This document shows positions 1 through 6,847 of a DNA stretch of 14,785 nt, in pieces. Source of the stretch: Clostridiales bacterium (GTDB lineage Bacteria; Bacillota; Clostridia; Christensenellales; Aristaeellaceae); NCBI GenBank assembly GCA_012522875.1, contig JAAYJP010000028.1, forward strand, positions 1 through 14,785, in the 5' to 3' direction. Both the position numbers and the translations under genes were made by a program. Position 1 is the stretch's first letter, and each line of letters opens with the position of its first letter. The notes beneath the pieces are model-generated. The model was not told the DNA's origin. It saw only the letters and a list, made by a program, of their open reading frames with translations, and did not search any database.

Positions 1-383
1 AGCGCCGCAGCAAGCGGGCCTTTGTCATCGCTTGTGCCACGGCCATACATGGTGCTGCCCTCAACGGCTCCGCCAAAGGGTTCCCGGGTCCAGCCGTCAC
101 CCACAGGCACCACATCCACATGGGCCAATATCGCCAGGGCGTCCTCATCGCTCCCTTCACCCATCCAGGCCTCGCCCACGTAGCCGTCCACATTGCGGGT
201 TTCAAATCCCAGCGCCCGGCAGGAGGCAAGGGCCGTATCCAGCATTCTTGCCAGTTCAGGCCCAAAGGGCGCTCCGGGGACCGCATCAGCCTTCAGGCTT
301 GGAATTCTGACCCATTCTCTAAGCGTCCCGGTCAATGCCTCCCGGTATTGATCCAGATTGAGTTTGCCAGCGTTTTTTTTCAT
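1..383 (-). CDS. pepV: M20-family dipeptidase, PepV-like (N-terminal 127 codons, runs off left edge)
   Basis: Only the N-terminus of this zinc-dependent peptidase is in the window; the rest lies beyond base 1. The frame starts at an ATG at 383, with AAAGGAAG a few bases upstream. The visible part carries the two M20 metal-site motifs: AHVDVVP at residues 87-93, giving a zinc-ligand His (88) and the adjacent catalytic-site Asp (90), and GRGTSDDKGP at 114-123, whose Asp 119 would bridge the two metals. The HVDVVPVGDGW stretch and the double Asp in the second motif resemble PepV/Xaa-His dipeptidases more than ArgE/DapE. PepV enzymes cleave cytoplasmic dipeptides and some unusual N-terminal beta-Ala or D-Ala dipeptides. 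The gene begins 15 bases after the stop of the aminotransferase gene and is probably the next cistron of the same operon. Substrate preference cannot be judged without the C-terminal lid domain. Confidence 0.88.
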   Translation of the reverse strand, partial: MKKNAGKLNLDQYREALTGTLREWVRIPSLKADAVPGAPFGPELARMLDTALASCRALGFETRNVDGYVGEAWMGEGSDEDALAILAHVDVVPVGDGWTREPFGGAVEGSTMYGRGTSDDKGPLAAA

Positions 384-398
384 GGTGCTTCCTTTCAT

Positions 399-1574
399 TT
401 ATCCTTCGTTGATGGCTGCAGTCAGGCGCTTGAGCCCTTCTTCCAGTTGCGCGCGGGGACAGCCATAGTTGACGCGCATGAAGCCTTCTCCGGCAATGTG
501 GCCAAAGAATCGGCCGCTGGTAAGCGCTACTTTGTGCTTTCTCAGACGGGTTTCGATCTCCACATGGGAAAGGCCATAGCCCCTCAAGTCCAGCCAGGCC
601 AGGAAGGTGGCCTCCATAGGCGAGATAATGCAGCGGGGAAGTTCTTTGGCCAATGTGTCACGCAGGACATCCTGGTTTATGCGCAGGTAAGCCATCAGGG
701 CGTCCAGCCAGTCATCACAGTGGGTGTAGGCAGCGCGGGTTGCGACCAGGGCGAAAATATTGCCTGATTCGGCACCAGCACGGTGCGCTGTGCGGGCCAG
801 GGCACGCAGCGTTTCCTCATCCCGGCATATGGCTGCCGACTGCTGAAGTCCAGCGATATTGAAGGTTTTGCTGGCGGCCGCAAGAAAGACCGTGTTATCA
901 GGGGTTTCCGGAAGGGAGAAAATGGGGATAAAGCGTTTGGGGGCAAAAACAAAATCCGCGTGGATCTCATCTGACACCAGCCTGGCCCGGTAGCGTTTGA
1001 GCAGCAAAACCAGTGTCCGTAGCTCTTCCTGGGACCAGGCACGGCTGACCGGGTTGTGGGGATTGCAGAGGATCATCAACCGCGCGCCATTTTGCAGATG
1101 ACGTTCAATAGCCGCATAGTCCATGCTGTAGCGGCCTGCTTCATCACCAATAAGAGGCGCTTCCATCACCGCCCTGCCGGATTCGATGACAGCATTGAAA
1201 AATGGGCCGTACACCGGCGTTTGGATGATCACACCATCTCCGGGCAGGGTCATAGCGTTTACGCAGACGCGGAGGCCAGTAACAACTGATGGAAGCATCA
1301 GCGCATTTTTTGCCTCAAAATCCAAGCCGTGTCGCCGGCGCCAAAAACCGGTGAGAGACCGCGCATCCTCATCTCCTACAAAGGTATAGCCATAGGCAGG
1401 ATGATCGGCGCGCTCCAGAAGGGCTTTCCGGATCGGTTCAGCACAGGGGAAATCCATGTCTGCCACCCAAAGGGGAACGGAATTCTCTGCCATATAGTCA
1501 GGGGACTGCCATTTAAGGGCGTTGGTGCCCAGGCGGCTAAGCCCCTTGTCAAAGAAAGCCTGGTTATATATCAA
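399..1574 (-). CDS. PatB/MalY-type PLP-dependent aminotransferase (putative cystathionine beta-lyase)
   Basis: A fold-type I PLP enzyme of about 391 residues. From the TTG start at 1574, visible landmarks are VADMDF (37-42), the cofactor-stacking Tyr in TPVYGPF (about 122), NPHNPVSRAW with its PLP-contacting Asn (171), SDEIHADFVF with the Asp (202) that pairs with the pyridine nitrogen, SKTFNIAGL with the Schiff-base Lys (236), and a C-terminal MRVNYGCPR whose Arg would hold the substrate carboxylate. The VADMDF and SDEIH-DF motifs mark the MalY/PatB group, which usually splits cystathionine or cysteine-like C-S bonds and can also act as a transaminase. The start is chosen because GGGAGG lies 8 bases before this TTG and the product then begins like family members. 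An in-frame ATG at 1604 would add ten residues and place the ribosome binding site inside the gene. The start overlaps the methyltransferase stop. The motif NPHNPVSRAW has Ser where Gly is usual. Confidence 0.9.
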   Translation of the reverse strand: MIYNQAFFDKGLSRLGTNALKWQSPDYMAENSVPLWVADMDFPCAEPIRKALLERADHPAYGYTFVGDEDARSLTGFWRRRHGLDFEAKNALMLPSVVTGLRVCVNAMTLPGDGVIIQTPVYGPFFNAVIESGRAVMEAPLIGDEAGRYSMDYAAIERHLQNGARLMILCNPHNPVSRAWSQEELRTLVLLLKRYRARLVSDEIHADFVFAPKRFIPIFSLPETPDNTVFLAAASKTFNIAGLQQSAAICRDEETLRALARTAHRAGAESGNIFALVATRAAYTHCDDWLDALMAYLRINQDVLRDTLAKELPRCIISPMEATFLAWLDLRGYGLSHVEIETRLRKHKVALTSGRFFGHIAGEGFMRVNYGCPRAQLEEGLKRLTAAINEG

Positions 1575-2172
1575 TCTTTGTTCCTCCCGCGCAAAAGTAT
1601 ACATGATAGCCTTTTTTTCTATATTGGAGCGTTACCCGGCAAAACAAACCCTCCAAATAGCGCTTGGCGGAGGAGGCGCCTTGCTGTTTACGGATCACCA
1701 CCGCCAGGATACCACTGGGGTTCAGGCGCTCAGCGCTTTCCCGAAAAAGCCGATACACCGTTTCCTTTCCGGCACGGATTGGGGGGTTGAGCAAAATCCA
1801 ATCATAAACTTGCTCCATGCCAATAAGCCCGTCCTGGCAGAGAACCTTCGCCTTTATGCCGTTGCGACGGGCATTCTCCTCCGCCAGATGGCAAGCCCGA
1901 GCGTTTATGTCAAGCATGGTCACCTGGCAGGATGGGTAGAGCCTGGCTGTAATAACCCCCACTGGCCCCCATCCACATCCCAGATCAAGGACAGTGCCCG
2001 ATATCTGGCCCATTACAGCGTCCAGCAGCATGGCGCTGCCCTCATCCAGACCGTTTTTTGAGAACACCGCTGTGTCGGTGAGAAAACGGAAACGCTGGCT
2101 CCCAAAAGCAAGAGCGATTTCCCGCGGATTGTGTTCGGCGTCGGGATTGGGGGTGAAGTAATGCTCAGCCAA
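1564..2172 (-). CDS. small class I SAM-dependent methyltransferase, RsmC/YbxB-like
   Basis: A protein of about 202 residues matching the short, single-domain relatives of RsmC (16S rRNA guanine-N2 methyltransferase), such as Bacillus YbxB. Motifs in order: FSKNGLDEGS (37-46), the SAM-binding glycine loop DLGCGWGPVG (63-72), the acidic end of strand 2 in MLDI (about 88), the catalytic-type NPPIRAG (129-135), and a C-terminal RKQQGASSAK (161-170). These are hallmarks of COG2813. RsmC itself methylates G1207, but the target of the short forms is not certain, so the substrate is left open. The start is a TTG at 2172, preceded by AAGGAGG 10 bases upstream, and it gives an N-terminus (MAEHYFTPNP) typical of the family. 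Reading further upstream to 2265 would duplicate coding sequence of the pseudouridine synthase. The gene overlaps that synthase by 8 bases, which suggests translational coupling of two RNA-modification genes. Confidence 0.87.
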   Translation of the reverse strand: MAEHYFTPNPDAEHNPREIALAFGSQRFRFLTDTAVFSKNGLDEGSAMLLDAVMGQISGTVLDLGCGWGPVGVITARLYPSCQVTMLDINARACHLAEENARRNGIKAKVLCQDGLIGMEQVYDWILLNPPIRAGKETVYRLFRESAERLNPSGILAVVIRKQQGASSAKRYLEGLFCRVTLQYRKKGYHVYFCAGGTKIDI

Positions 2173-2884
2173 GTCCGGCAGCCTCCTTAAGCAGGTCGAA
2201 TTCTTCCGGACGAAGTTCCCGCCACGAACCCGGAGGAAGGGATGCGTCCAGCCTGATCGGGCCAAAGGCGAGGCGGGAGAGGGCCTTTACCTCATGCCCC
2301 AGGGATTGGAACATCCGGCGCACCTGGCGATGCTTGCCTTCATGAAGGCGGACCAGAGCTTCGCTGTCCCTGTCTCCCGAGCGAATGATGACCAGTTCCG
2401 CTGGCAGTGCAGTAAAATCCTTTAGCCTGATACCAGTTGAGAAGGCGTTTTGCGATGCCTTGTCCAGCTTTCCTGAGACCAGGGCATGGTACTCTTTCAT
2501 GATTTTCCGCTGTGGCGAGAGCAGGCGGTGAGACAGGTTACCATCGGTAGTGAAAAGCAACAGGCCCGCACTGTCTTTGTCCAGTCTTCCCACCGGCATG
2601 CACCGGATTTTCTGAAACCGCAAAGGCAGAAGATCCATCACTGTTTTCTGATGGCTGTCCCGCGCGGCGGTAAGGACATCCAGGGGCTTGTTCATCATCA
2701 CATGGCAGTCAAGCCGGGTGTCCAAAGTCATATTGTTTATCTTTATCTGGCTGCTTTCTTCCGTCTGGGCACCGGTATCCCAACAAATCTGGAGATTAAC
2801 AGTAACCTGGCCGCTTCTTATCAGCTTCCTGGCTTCATTCCGGGTGAGCCCGGCGGCCTGGCTTATCAGCCGGTCAAGCCTCAT
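2165..2884 (-). CDS. RsuA/RluB-family pseudouridine synthase
   Basis: A 239-residue enzyme that isomerises uridine in rRNA. An S4 RNA-binding domain fills roughly residues 1-50 (MRLDRLISQAAGLTR..., ...RSGQVTVN). The catalytic domain follows, with the motif PVGRLDKDSAGLLLFTTDG, whose Asp 102 is the invariant nucleophile of the RsuA/RluB/RluE/RluF group, and with RQVRRMF near residue 190. Length and S4 content fit RsuA (16S U516) or RluB (23S U2605). Motifs alone do not separate these, so no symbol is given. The ATG at 2884 overlaps the end of the membrane-protein gene by 11 bases and has no convincing ribosome binding site of its own, so translation is probably coupled. The downstream methyltransferase overlaps its 3' end and also looks rRNA-directed. 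Confidence 0.9.
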   Translation of the reverse strand: MRLDRLISQAAGLTRNEARKLIRSGQVTVNLQICWDTGAQTEESSQIKINNMTLDTRLDCHVMMNKPLDVLTAARDSHQKTVMDLLPLRFQKIRCMPVGRLDKDSAGLLLFTTDGNLSHRLLSPQRKIMKEYHALVSGKLDKASQNAFSTGIRLKDFTALPAELVIIRSGDRDSEALVRLHEGKHRQVRRMFQSLGHEVKALSRLAFGPIRLDASLPPGSWRELRPEEFDLLKEAAGLG

Positions 2885-3761
2885 TGGAAACGGCGCTTGC
2901 CGCCAGCTTTCTAAGCGGCAGCAGCGGCAGATAAAAGACGATCAGAACGATCAACAACTGATAAAACACGGTTTCAGGAAAATCCAGGTTCAACAGCCTT
3001 TCAACGATGGAGAAGAAATCCATCATCAGATTCCCCATCCAGCTTTGGCCGAAGAACAAGGCCAAAACCCCCGCCATCGCTACAATGCCCGGTAAGCACA
3101 ACAGTGCGTTGACGCGGCTTACATGCGCAAAACGGGGACGGCGCGCCTGGTGCAGCTGACCTGTGTGCCGCCAGGATACGGGGATACCCAATTCGATCAC
3201 CGGCTGATGCTCAAAGGCCCGGTATCGCCGCCAACCATAGAGGGCAAGCAGAAAAACGAGAAGCGCTGCCAGGAGGATGACGCCGATGCCCACAGGATAG
3301 CTCCCGCCAAATACGGCGCCCACTTTCTCAATACTCAGCATCGCTGAAGGGAAGTCAACAACCCGCAAATTATAATAAAACAGCACGGCATATGCAAACA
3401 AGGGCAAAAGGAAAGGCAGCGCCCGCAACAGCCGGTAAAGCGATGCTGAAAGCCAGGTGAGATAATTCGCCGCGCGGTCATCCCGTTCATACCCCAAGTA
3501 TCTTGCGAGCTTGGCGAAAAAATGAAAACGGAAGGGAAGCACAATCAACACATACAGAGGAAGCGAGGCCAATAAAGCCACTGCCACCGCATGCTCCCTC
3601 CGCACCTGGAAGAACCGGCCGGTGACCACCGCCAGAATCATAGGCGACAGCGCGATCAGGCGCAAAAAAATCTGAAACAGCAACTGCAGGACCACTGCGG
3701 GCAGGTTCGCGCTGTATGCCTGGCTGGCATGTTTGTGGGCAGAAAGGCGGATATCTTGCAT
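2874..3761 (-). CDS. integral membrane protein of unknown function, about six helices
   Basis: I do not recognise this 295-residue protein. It has about six hydrophobic segments near residues 20-48, 58-80, 110-131, 147-176, 217-238 and 264-284, separated by basic cytoplasmic-type loops (for example around 52-57, 177-215 and 284-286). There is no cleavable signal peptide: the first 18 residues are polar. A hydrophilic loop from about 178 to 216 (EHQPVIELGIPVSW...) is the largest soluble part. No catalytic or transport motif stands out. The start is firm: AAGGAGGG lies 5 bases before the ATG at 3761, with a promoter just upstream. It is the first gene of the run that continues into two RNA-modification enzymes, an aminotransferase and a dipeptidase. 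That context gives no clear hint of function. The last bases overlap the pseudouridine synthase start. Confidence 0.82.
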   Translation of the reverse strand: MQDIRLSAHKHASQAYSANLPAVVLQLLFQIFLRLIALSPMILAVVTGRFFQVRREHAVAVALLASLPLYVLIVLPFRFHFFAKLARYLGYERDDRAANYLTWLSASLYRLLRALPFLLPLFAYAVLFYYNLRVVDFPSAMLSIEKVGAVFGGSYPVGIGVILLAALLVFLLALYGWRRYRAFEHQPVIELGIPVSWRHTGQLHQARRPRFAHVSRVNALLCLPGIVAMAGVLALFFGQSWMGNLMMDFFSIVERLLNLDFPETVFYQLLIVLIVFYLPLLPLRKLAASAVSNEA

Positions 3762-3791
3762 AGAGGCCCTCCTTGGGTAAAATCCGCATGA

Positions 3792-3820
3792 AGTATACAG
3801 GAAAAATGCGGCCGGTACAA
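3792..3820 (-). promoter_or_regulatory. promoter of the membrane protein-pseudouridine synthase-methyltransferase-aminotransferase-dipeptidase run
   Basis: Read on the minus strand, the -35 is TTGTAC (3815-3820), followed by a 17-base spacer and the -10 TATACT (3792-3797). The -10 matches five of six consensus positions and the -35 three. The predicted start point near 3785 would give a leader of about 24 bases before the ATG at 3761. A 6-bp inverted repeat (CCGCAT at 3784-3789, ATGCGG at 3806-3811) encloses the -10. There is no obvious terminator between the uvrA stop and this promoter, so some transcription could also enter from uvrA. Confidence 0.55.
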
Positions 3821-3833
3821 GAATGCGTGTATG

Positions 3834-6662
3834 TTAATGGATCCCGGCGAGCTTTAAATACTGACCGGTGTAGCTGCCTTCAACCTTTGCGATTTCCTCT
3901 GGTGTTCCTTTTGCGACCACTTTTCCGCCCTTATCCCCGCCCTCCGGGCCCAGGTCTAGGATGTAATCAGCGGTTTTCAGCACTTCCAGATTATGCTCAA
4001 TCACAAGGACGGAGTTGCCGGCATCAGTCAGCTGCTGCAATACCCTAATCAGGCGAGACACATCGTCAATGTGCAGGCCGGTGGTAGGCTCATCCAGCAG
4101 TATGATGGTTCGCCCAGTGGCTTTGCGGCTAAGCTCTGTTGCCAGCTTCACCCTTTGTGCCTCGCCGCCTGAAAGGGTGGTGGAAGGCTGCCCCAGCCTT
4201 ACATACCCCAAACCCACATCATGCAGGGTTTCCAGTTTTTTTCGGATTCTAGCGTGATGCTCAAAAAAAATGAGAGCTTCCTCCACTGTCATGTCCAGCA
4301 CATCGGCGATGGTTTTTCCGCGGTATTTTACCTGGAGGGTTTCATGGTTGTAGCGCTTTCCCTTGCATACCTCGCAGGGCACAAAAAGATCCGCCAGGAA
4401 GTGCATTTCTATTTTCAGCAGGCCGTCCCCCCGACAGGCTTCACAGCGCCCGCCTTTTACATTGAAGGAAAAACGGCTGCTGTTATAACCGCGGGCTTTG
4501 GCCTCATTGGTTTGGGAAAAGGTGGAACGAATCAAATCAAAAAGCCCCGTATAGGTGGCGGGATTACTCCTTGGGGTGCGGCCGATGGGGGACTGGTCGA
4601 TATTGATGATCTTGTCCAGTTTTTCGGCGCCGGTGATGGCGTCATGGGGGCCTGGGTAAGTGCTGGCATGGTTCAGGTCCCGGGCCAGGGCGTTAAAGAG
4701 GATCTCATTGACCAGGCTGCTTTTGCCGGAACCCGACACGCCTGAAACGCAGCAGAACACCCCCAGAGGAAGGGATACATCGATGCTCTTCAGGTTATTG
4801 GCCCGGGCGCCTTTGACTGTCAGCCAGCCCGTGGGCTTGCGGCGTTTCCCGGGAAGAGATATATATTTCCGCCCGGCCAGATAATCCCCGGTGATTGAAT
4901 CCGGCGCGTCGATCAGTTGCTGTATGCCTCCCTGGGCGACAATCCGGCCGCCCAGCTCACCAGCACCAGGACCGATATCCACCAAATAGTCGGCTGCCCG
5001 CAGGGTGTCTTCGTCATGCTCCACCACGATCAGGGTGTTGCCCAGGTCCCTTAAGCGTTTCAGCGTGGCCAGCAGGCGGTTATTGTCCCGTTGGTGCAGG
5101 CCGATGGAGGGTTCGTCCAGAATGTAAAGCACCCCAACCAGGCCGGTGCCAATCTGAGTGGCCAGGCGGATGCGCTGTGCCTCGCCCCCGGAGAGGCTTG
5201 CGGCTCCGCGGGAGAGGCTCAGGTAATCCAATCCCACATCGCAAAGGAAGCGTATACGCACGCTTATTTCTTTGAGAATCTGCTCCGCGATGCGCCGGTG
5301 GGTGTCACTCAGTTCCAAAGAAGATAAAAACGCGCGGGCTTCCACGAGGTTCATGCCACTTAACTGAGCAAGATCAACGCCGCCCACAGTTACGGCAAGG
5401 GCTTCGGGCTTTAGGCGTTTGCCTTTGCAGGCGGCACAGGGCTCCTCCCGCATGAATTGCTCATACATTGCTTTGGTGGTTTCGCTGCTTGTTTCGTGAT
5501 AACGCCTGATCAAGGTAGGAATAATGCCTTCATAGACAATCTTATAGGTTCCCTGGCCGTTGATGGAGGTGAAGCGGATGGGGATTTTGACTCCTTTGGA
5601 GCCATAAAGGATAATGTTCAGGATTTTCTCCGGCAGTTGTCCCACTGGTGTGTCCATGCTGAAGCCATAATGATCGCTCAACCCAACAAACATCATATGG
5701 GAGGTACTGCGCTCATCCCCGCTGCTGTTCCAGCCCATGGCATTGATGGCGCCCTGATTTAAGGATTTGGCCATGTCGGGGATGACCATGTCCGGGGTAA
5801 TGCTTCGGACGGTGCCTAAGCCTGAGCATTCCGGGCATGCGCCAAAAGGGGAGTTGAAGGAGAACATCCGGGGGGTCAACTCTTCAATGTTGATCCCGCA
5901 CTCGGGGCAGGCATAGTTCTGGGAGTACAGCAGCCGCTCTCCGTCAGGCATGATTTTCACTGCCATAAGGCCGCCTGATTCCCGCAGCGCCGTTTCAACA
6001 GAATCATTCAGGCGCTGATCCATGCCCTCCCGCATAATGATCCGATCGATCACCAGGTCGATGTCATGCTTTTTCTTCTTGTCAATGTCCGGGGTGTCGT
6101 CCAGGTCGTAGACCTGGCTGTCAATCATGATTCGCACAAAACCTGCCTTGGCAGCGTCTTCCAATAGTTTGCGGTGTTCGCCTTTCCGTGCACGGACGAT
6201 GGGGGAGAGGATCATAAGCCGGGTGCCATCCTGCATTGCCTGGATGGCCTGGACCATTTCGTCCACCGTTTGCTGGCGAATTTCCTTGCCGCATTGGGGA
6301 CAATGGGGGATACCGACGCGGGCATAGAGCAGGCGGAGATAGTCATGGATTTCTGTTACAGTACCCACTGTGGAGCGAGGATTGTGGCCGGTGGATTTCT
6401 GATCGATGGAGATGGCCGGTGAAAGCCCTTCGATGGCGTCAACATCCGGCTTTTCCATCTGGCCCAGAAATTGCCTGGCATAGCTGGACAAACTCTCCAC
6501 ATAGCGCCTCTGCCCCTCGGCAAAAATGGTGTCAAAAGCCAAAGAGGACTTGCCAGACCCAGACAAGCCGGTAAATACGATAAGCTTGTTGCGTGGCAGC
6601 GTCAGGTTGACATTCTTCAGGTTGTGTTCCCGCGCGCCTCTGATGATCAATGCGTCCTGCAT
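3834..6662 (-). CDS. uvrA: UvrA, ATPase subunit of the UvrABC excision nuclease
   Basis: A full-length UvrA of 942 residues (Escherichia coli UvrA has 940). It is the damage-sensing ATPase that loads UvrB at DNA lesions. Both ABC modules are intact. The N-terminal one has Walker A GLSGSGKSS (Lys 39), a first CxxC zinc cluster (CPQCG ... CPECG), the insertion ending in the zinc motif CAACKGKR, the signature LSGGEAQRIRLA and Walker B LYILDEPSIGLH. The C-terminal one has GVSGSGKSSL near residue 640, the zinc module CEACRGDG ... CEVCKGKR, a second LSGGEAQR signature and LLDEPTTGLH. The ATG at 6662 is chosen because TAGGAG sits about 8 bases upstream and the product then starts in the usual way with ...IIRGAREHNLKNV. 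A TTG much further upstream would add 33 unrelated residues. The gene stands alone on the minus strand with its own promoter; uvrB and uvrC are not in the window. Confidence 0.98.
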   Translation of the reverse strand: MQDALIIRGAREHNLKNVNLTLPRNKLIVFTGLSGSGKSSLAFDTIFAEGQRRYVESLSSYARQFLGQMEKPDVDAIEGLSPAISIDQKSTGHNPRSTVGTVTEIHDYLRLLYARVGIPHCPQCGKEIRQQTVDEMVQAIQAMQDGTRLMILSPIVRARKGEHRKLLEDAAKAGFVRIMIDSQVYDLDDTPDIDKKKKHDIDLVIDRIIMREGMDQRLNDSVETALRESGGLMAVKIMPDGERLLYSQNYACPECGINIEELTPRMFSFNSPFGACPECSGLGTVRSITPDMVIPDMAKSLNQGAINAMGWNSSGDERSTSHMMFVGLSDHYGFSMDTPVGQLPEKILNIILYGSKGVKIPIRFTSINGQGTYKIVYEGIIPTLIRRYHETSSETTKAMYEQFMREEPCAACKGKRLKPEALAVTVGGVDLAQLSGMNLVEARAFLSSLELSDTHRRIAEQILKEISVRIRFLCDVGLDYLSLSRGAASLSGGEAQRIRLATQIGTGLVGVLYILDEPSIGLHQRDNNRLLATLKRLRDLGNTLIVVEHDEDTLRAADYLVDIGPGAGELGGRIVAQGGIQQLIDAPDSITGDYLAGRKYISLPGKRRKPTGWLTVKGARANNLKSIDVSLPLGVFCCVSGVSGSGKSSLVNEILFNALARDLNHASTYPGPHDAITGAEKLDKIINIDQSPIGRTPRSNPATYTGLFDLIRSTFSQTNEAKARGYNSSRFSFNVKGGRCEACRGDGLLKIEMHFLADLFVPCEVCKGKRYNHETLQVKYRGKTIADVLDMTVEEALIFFEHHARIRKKLETLHDVGLGYVRLGQPSTTLSGGEAQRVKLATELSRKATGRTIILLDEPTTGLHIDDVSRLIRVLQQLTDAGNSVLVIEHNLEVLKTADYILDLGPEGGDKGGKVVAKGTPEEIAKVEGSYTGQYLKLAGIH

Positions 6663-6693
6663 TTTAAAACTCCTAAGGGGGGTTGCCCGCCGA

Positions 6694-6722
6694 ATAGTAG
6701 CACATCTGTTCCCGTAAAACAA
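6694..6722 (-). promoter_or_regulatory. uvrA promoter
   Basis: On the minus strand the -35 is TTGTTT (6717-6722), followed by a 17-base spacer and the extended -10 TGC-TACTAT (hexamer 6694-6699). The predicted start near 6687 lies about 25 bases before the uvrA ATG. The hexamers are moderate matches (3/6 and 4/6). The TG extension, correct spacing and position in front of a firm gene start support the call. The spacer contains a LexA/DinR-like box. Confidence 0.5.
6699..6712 (-). promoter_or_regulatory. candidate LexA/DinR (SOS) box in the uvrA promoter
   Basis: The minus strand reads GGAACAGATGTGCT. Against the Gram-positive SOS consensus CGAACRNRYGTTYC it matches 11 of 14 positions, including GAAC, the R-N-R-Y centre and GT. 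It lies between the -35 and -10 of the uvrA promoter, where a bound repressor would block RNA polymerase. uvrA is a classical SOS gene in Bacillus and in enterics, which raises the prior. The right half (GTGCT) is imperfect, so binding may be weak. Confidence 0.45.
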
Positions 6723-6732
6723 GGCAACATAG

Positions 6733-6776
6733 GGACCCGAACGATAAACCGTGGAATTCAAAAAAAGTTCAGAAAT
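6733..6776. promoter_or_regulatory. candidate PurR operator (inverted PurBox pair) upstream of the permease
   Basis: Compared with the Bacillus PurBox consensus AWWWCCGAACWWT, the plus-strand site at 6733-6745 (GGACCCGAACGAT) matches 9 of 13, with the CCGAAC core perfect. The inverted site at 6764-6776, read on the minus strand as ATTTCTGAACTTT, matches 12 of 13. They are separated by 18 bases, and the second ends 4 bases before the permease -35 box. The same arrangement and gap occurs upstream of purR in this window. A strong box paired with a weak one is the known pattern for PurR operators. The assignment rests on consensus matching by eye. Confidence 0.55.
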
Positions 6777-6780
6777 GCTA

Positions 6781-6809
6781 TTGACAGCGCCGAAGCCCTG
6801 TGGTAATCT
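6781..6809 (+). promoter_or_regulatory. permease promoter
   Basis: A perfect -35 TTGACA (6781-6786), 17-base spacer and extended -10 TGG-TAATCT (hexamer 6804-6809). Initiation is expected near 6816, which gives a leader of about 127 bases before the permease ATG. The PurBox pair ends just upstream, and the leader holds a small ORF and a terminator. Confidence 0.7.
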
Positions 6810-6847
6810 GCGCCAAGTGCCCAGGAGACTTCCGCAGGGAGGACAAC

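Noticed and set aside
120..767. Open frame of 215 codons on the plus strand opposite the dipeptidase and aminotransferase genes
   Set aside because: It is antisense to two well-supported genes, lacks a ribosome binding site and family motifs, and reflects the codon bias of the opposite strand. The same applies to other long antisense frames over uvrA, mfd, pth and the permease.
6663..6761. N-terminal extension of UvrA back to a TTG at 6761
   Set aside because: The extension contains the uvrA promoter and a LexA-like box, and does not resemble UvrA. The ATG at 6662 has its own ribosome binding site and the family N-terminus.
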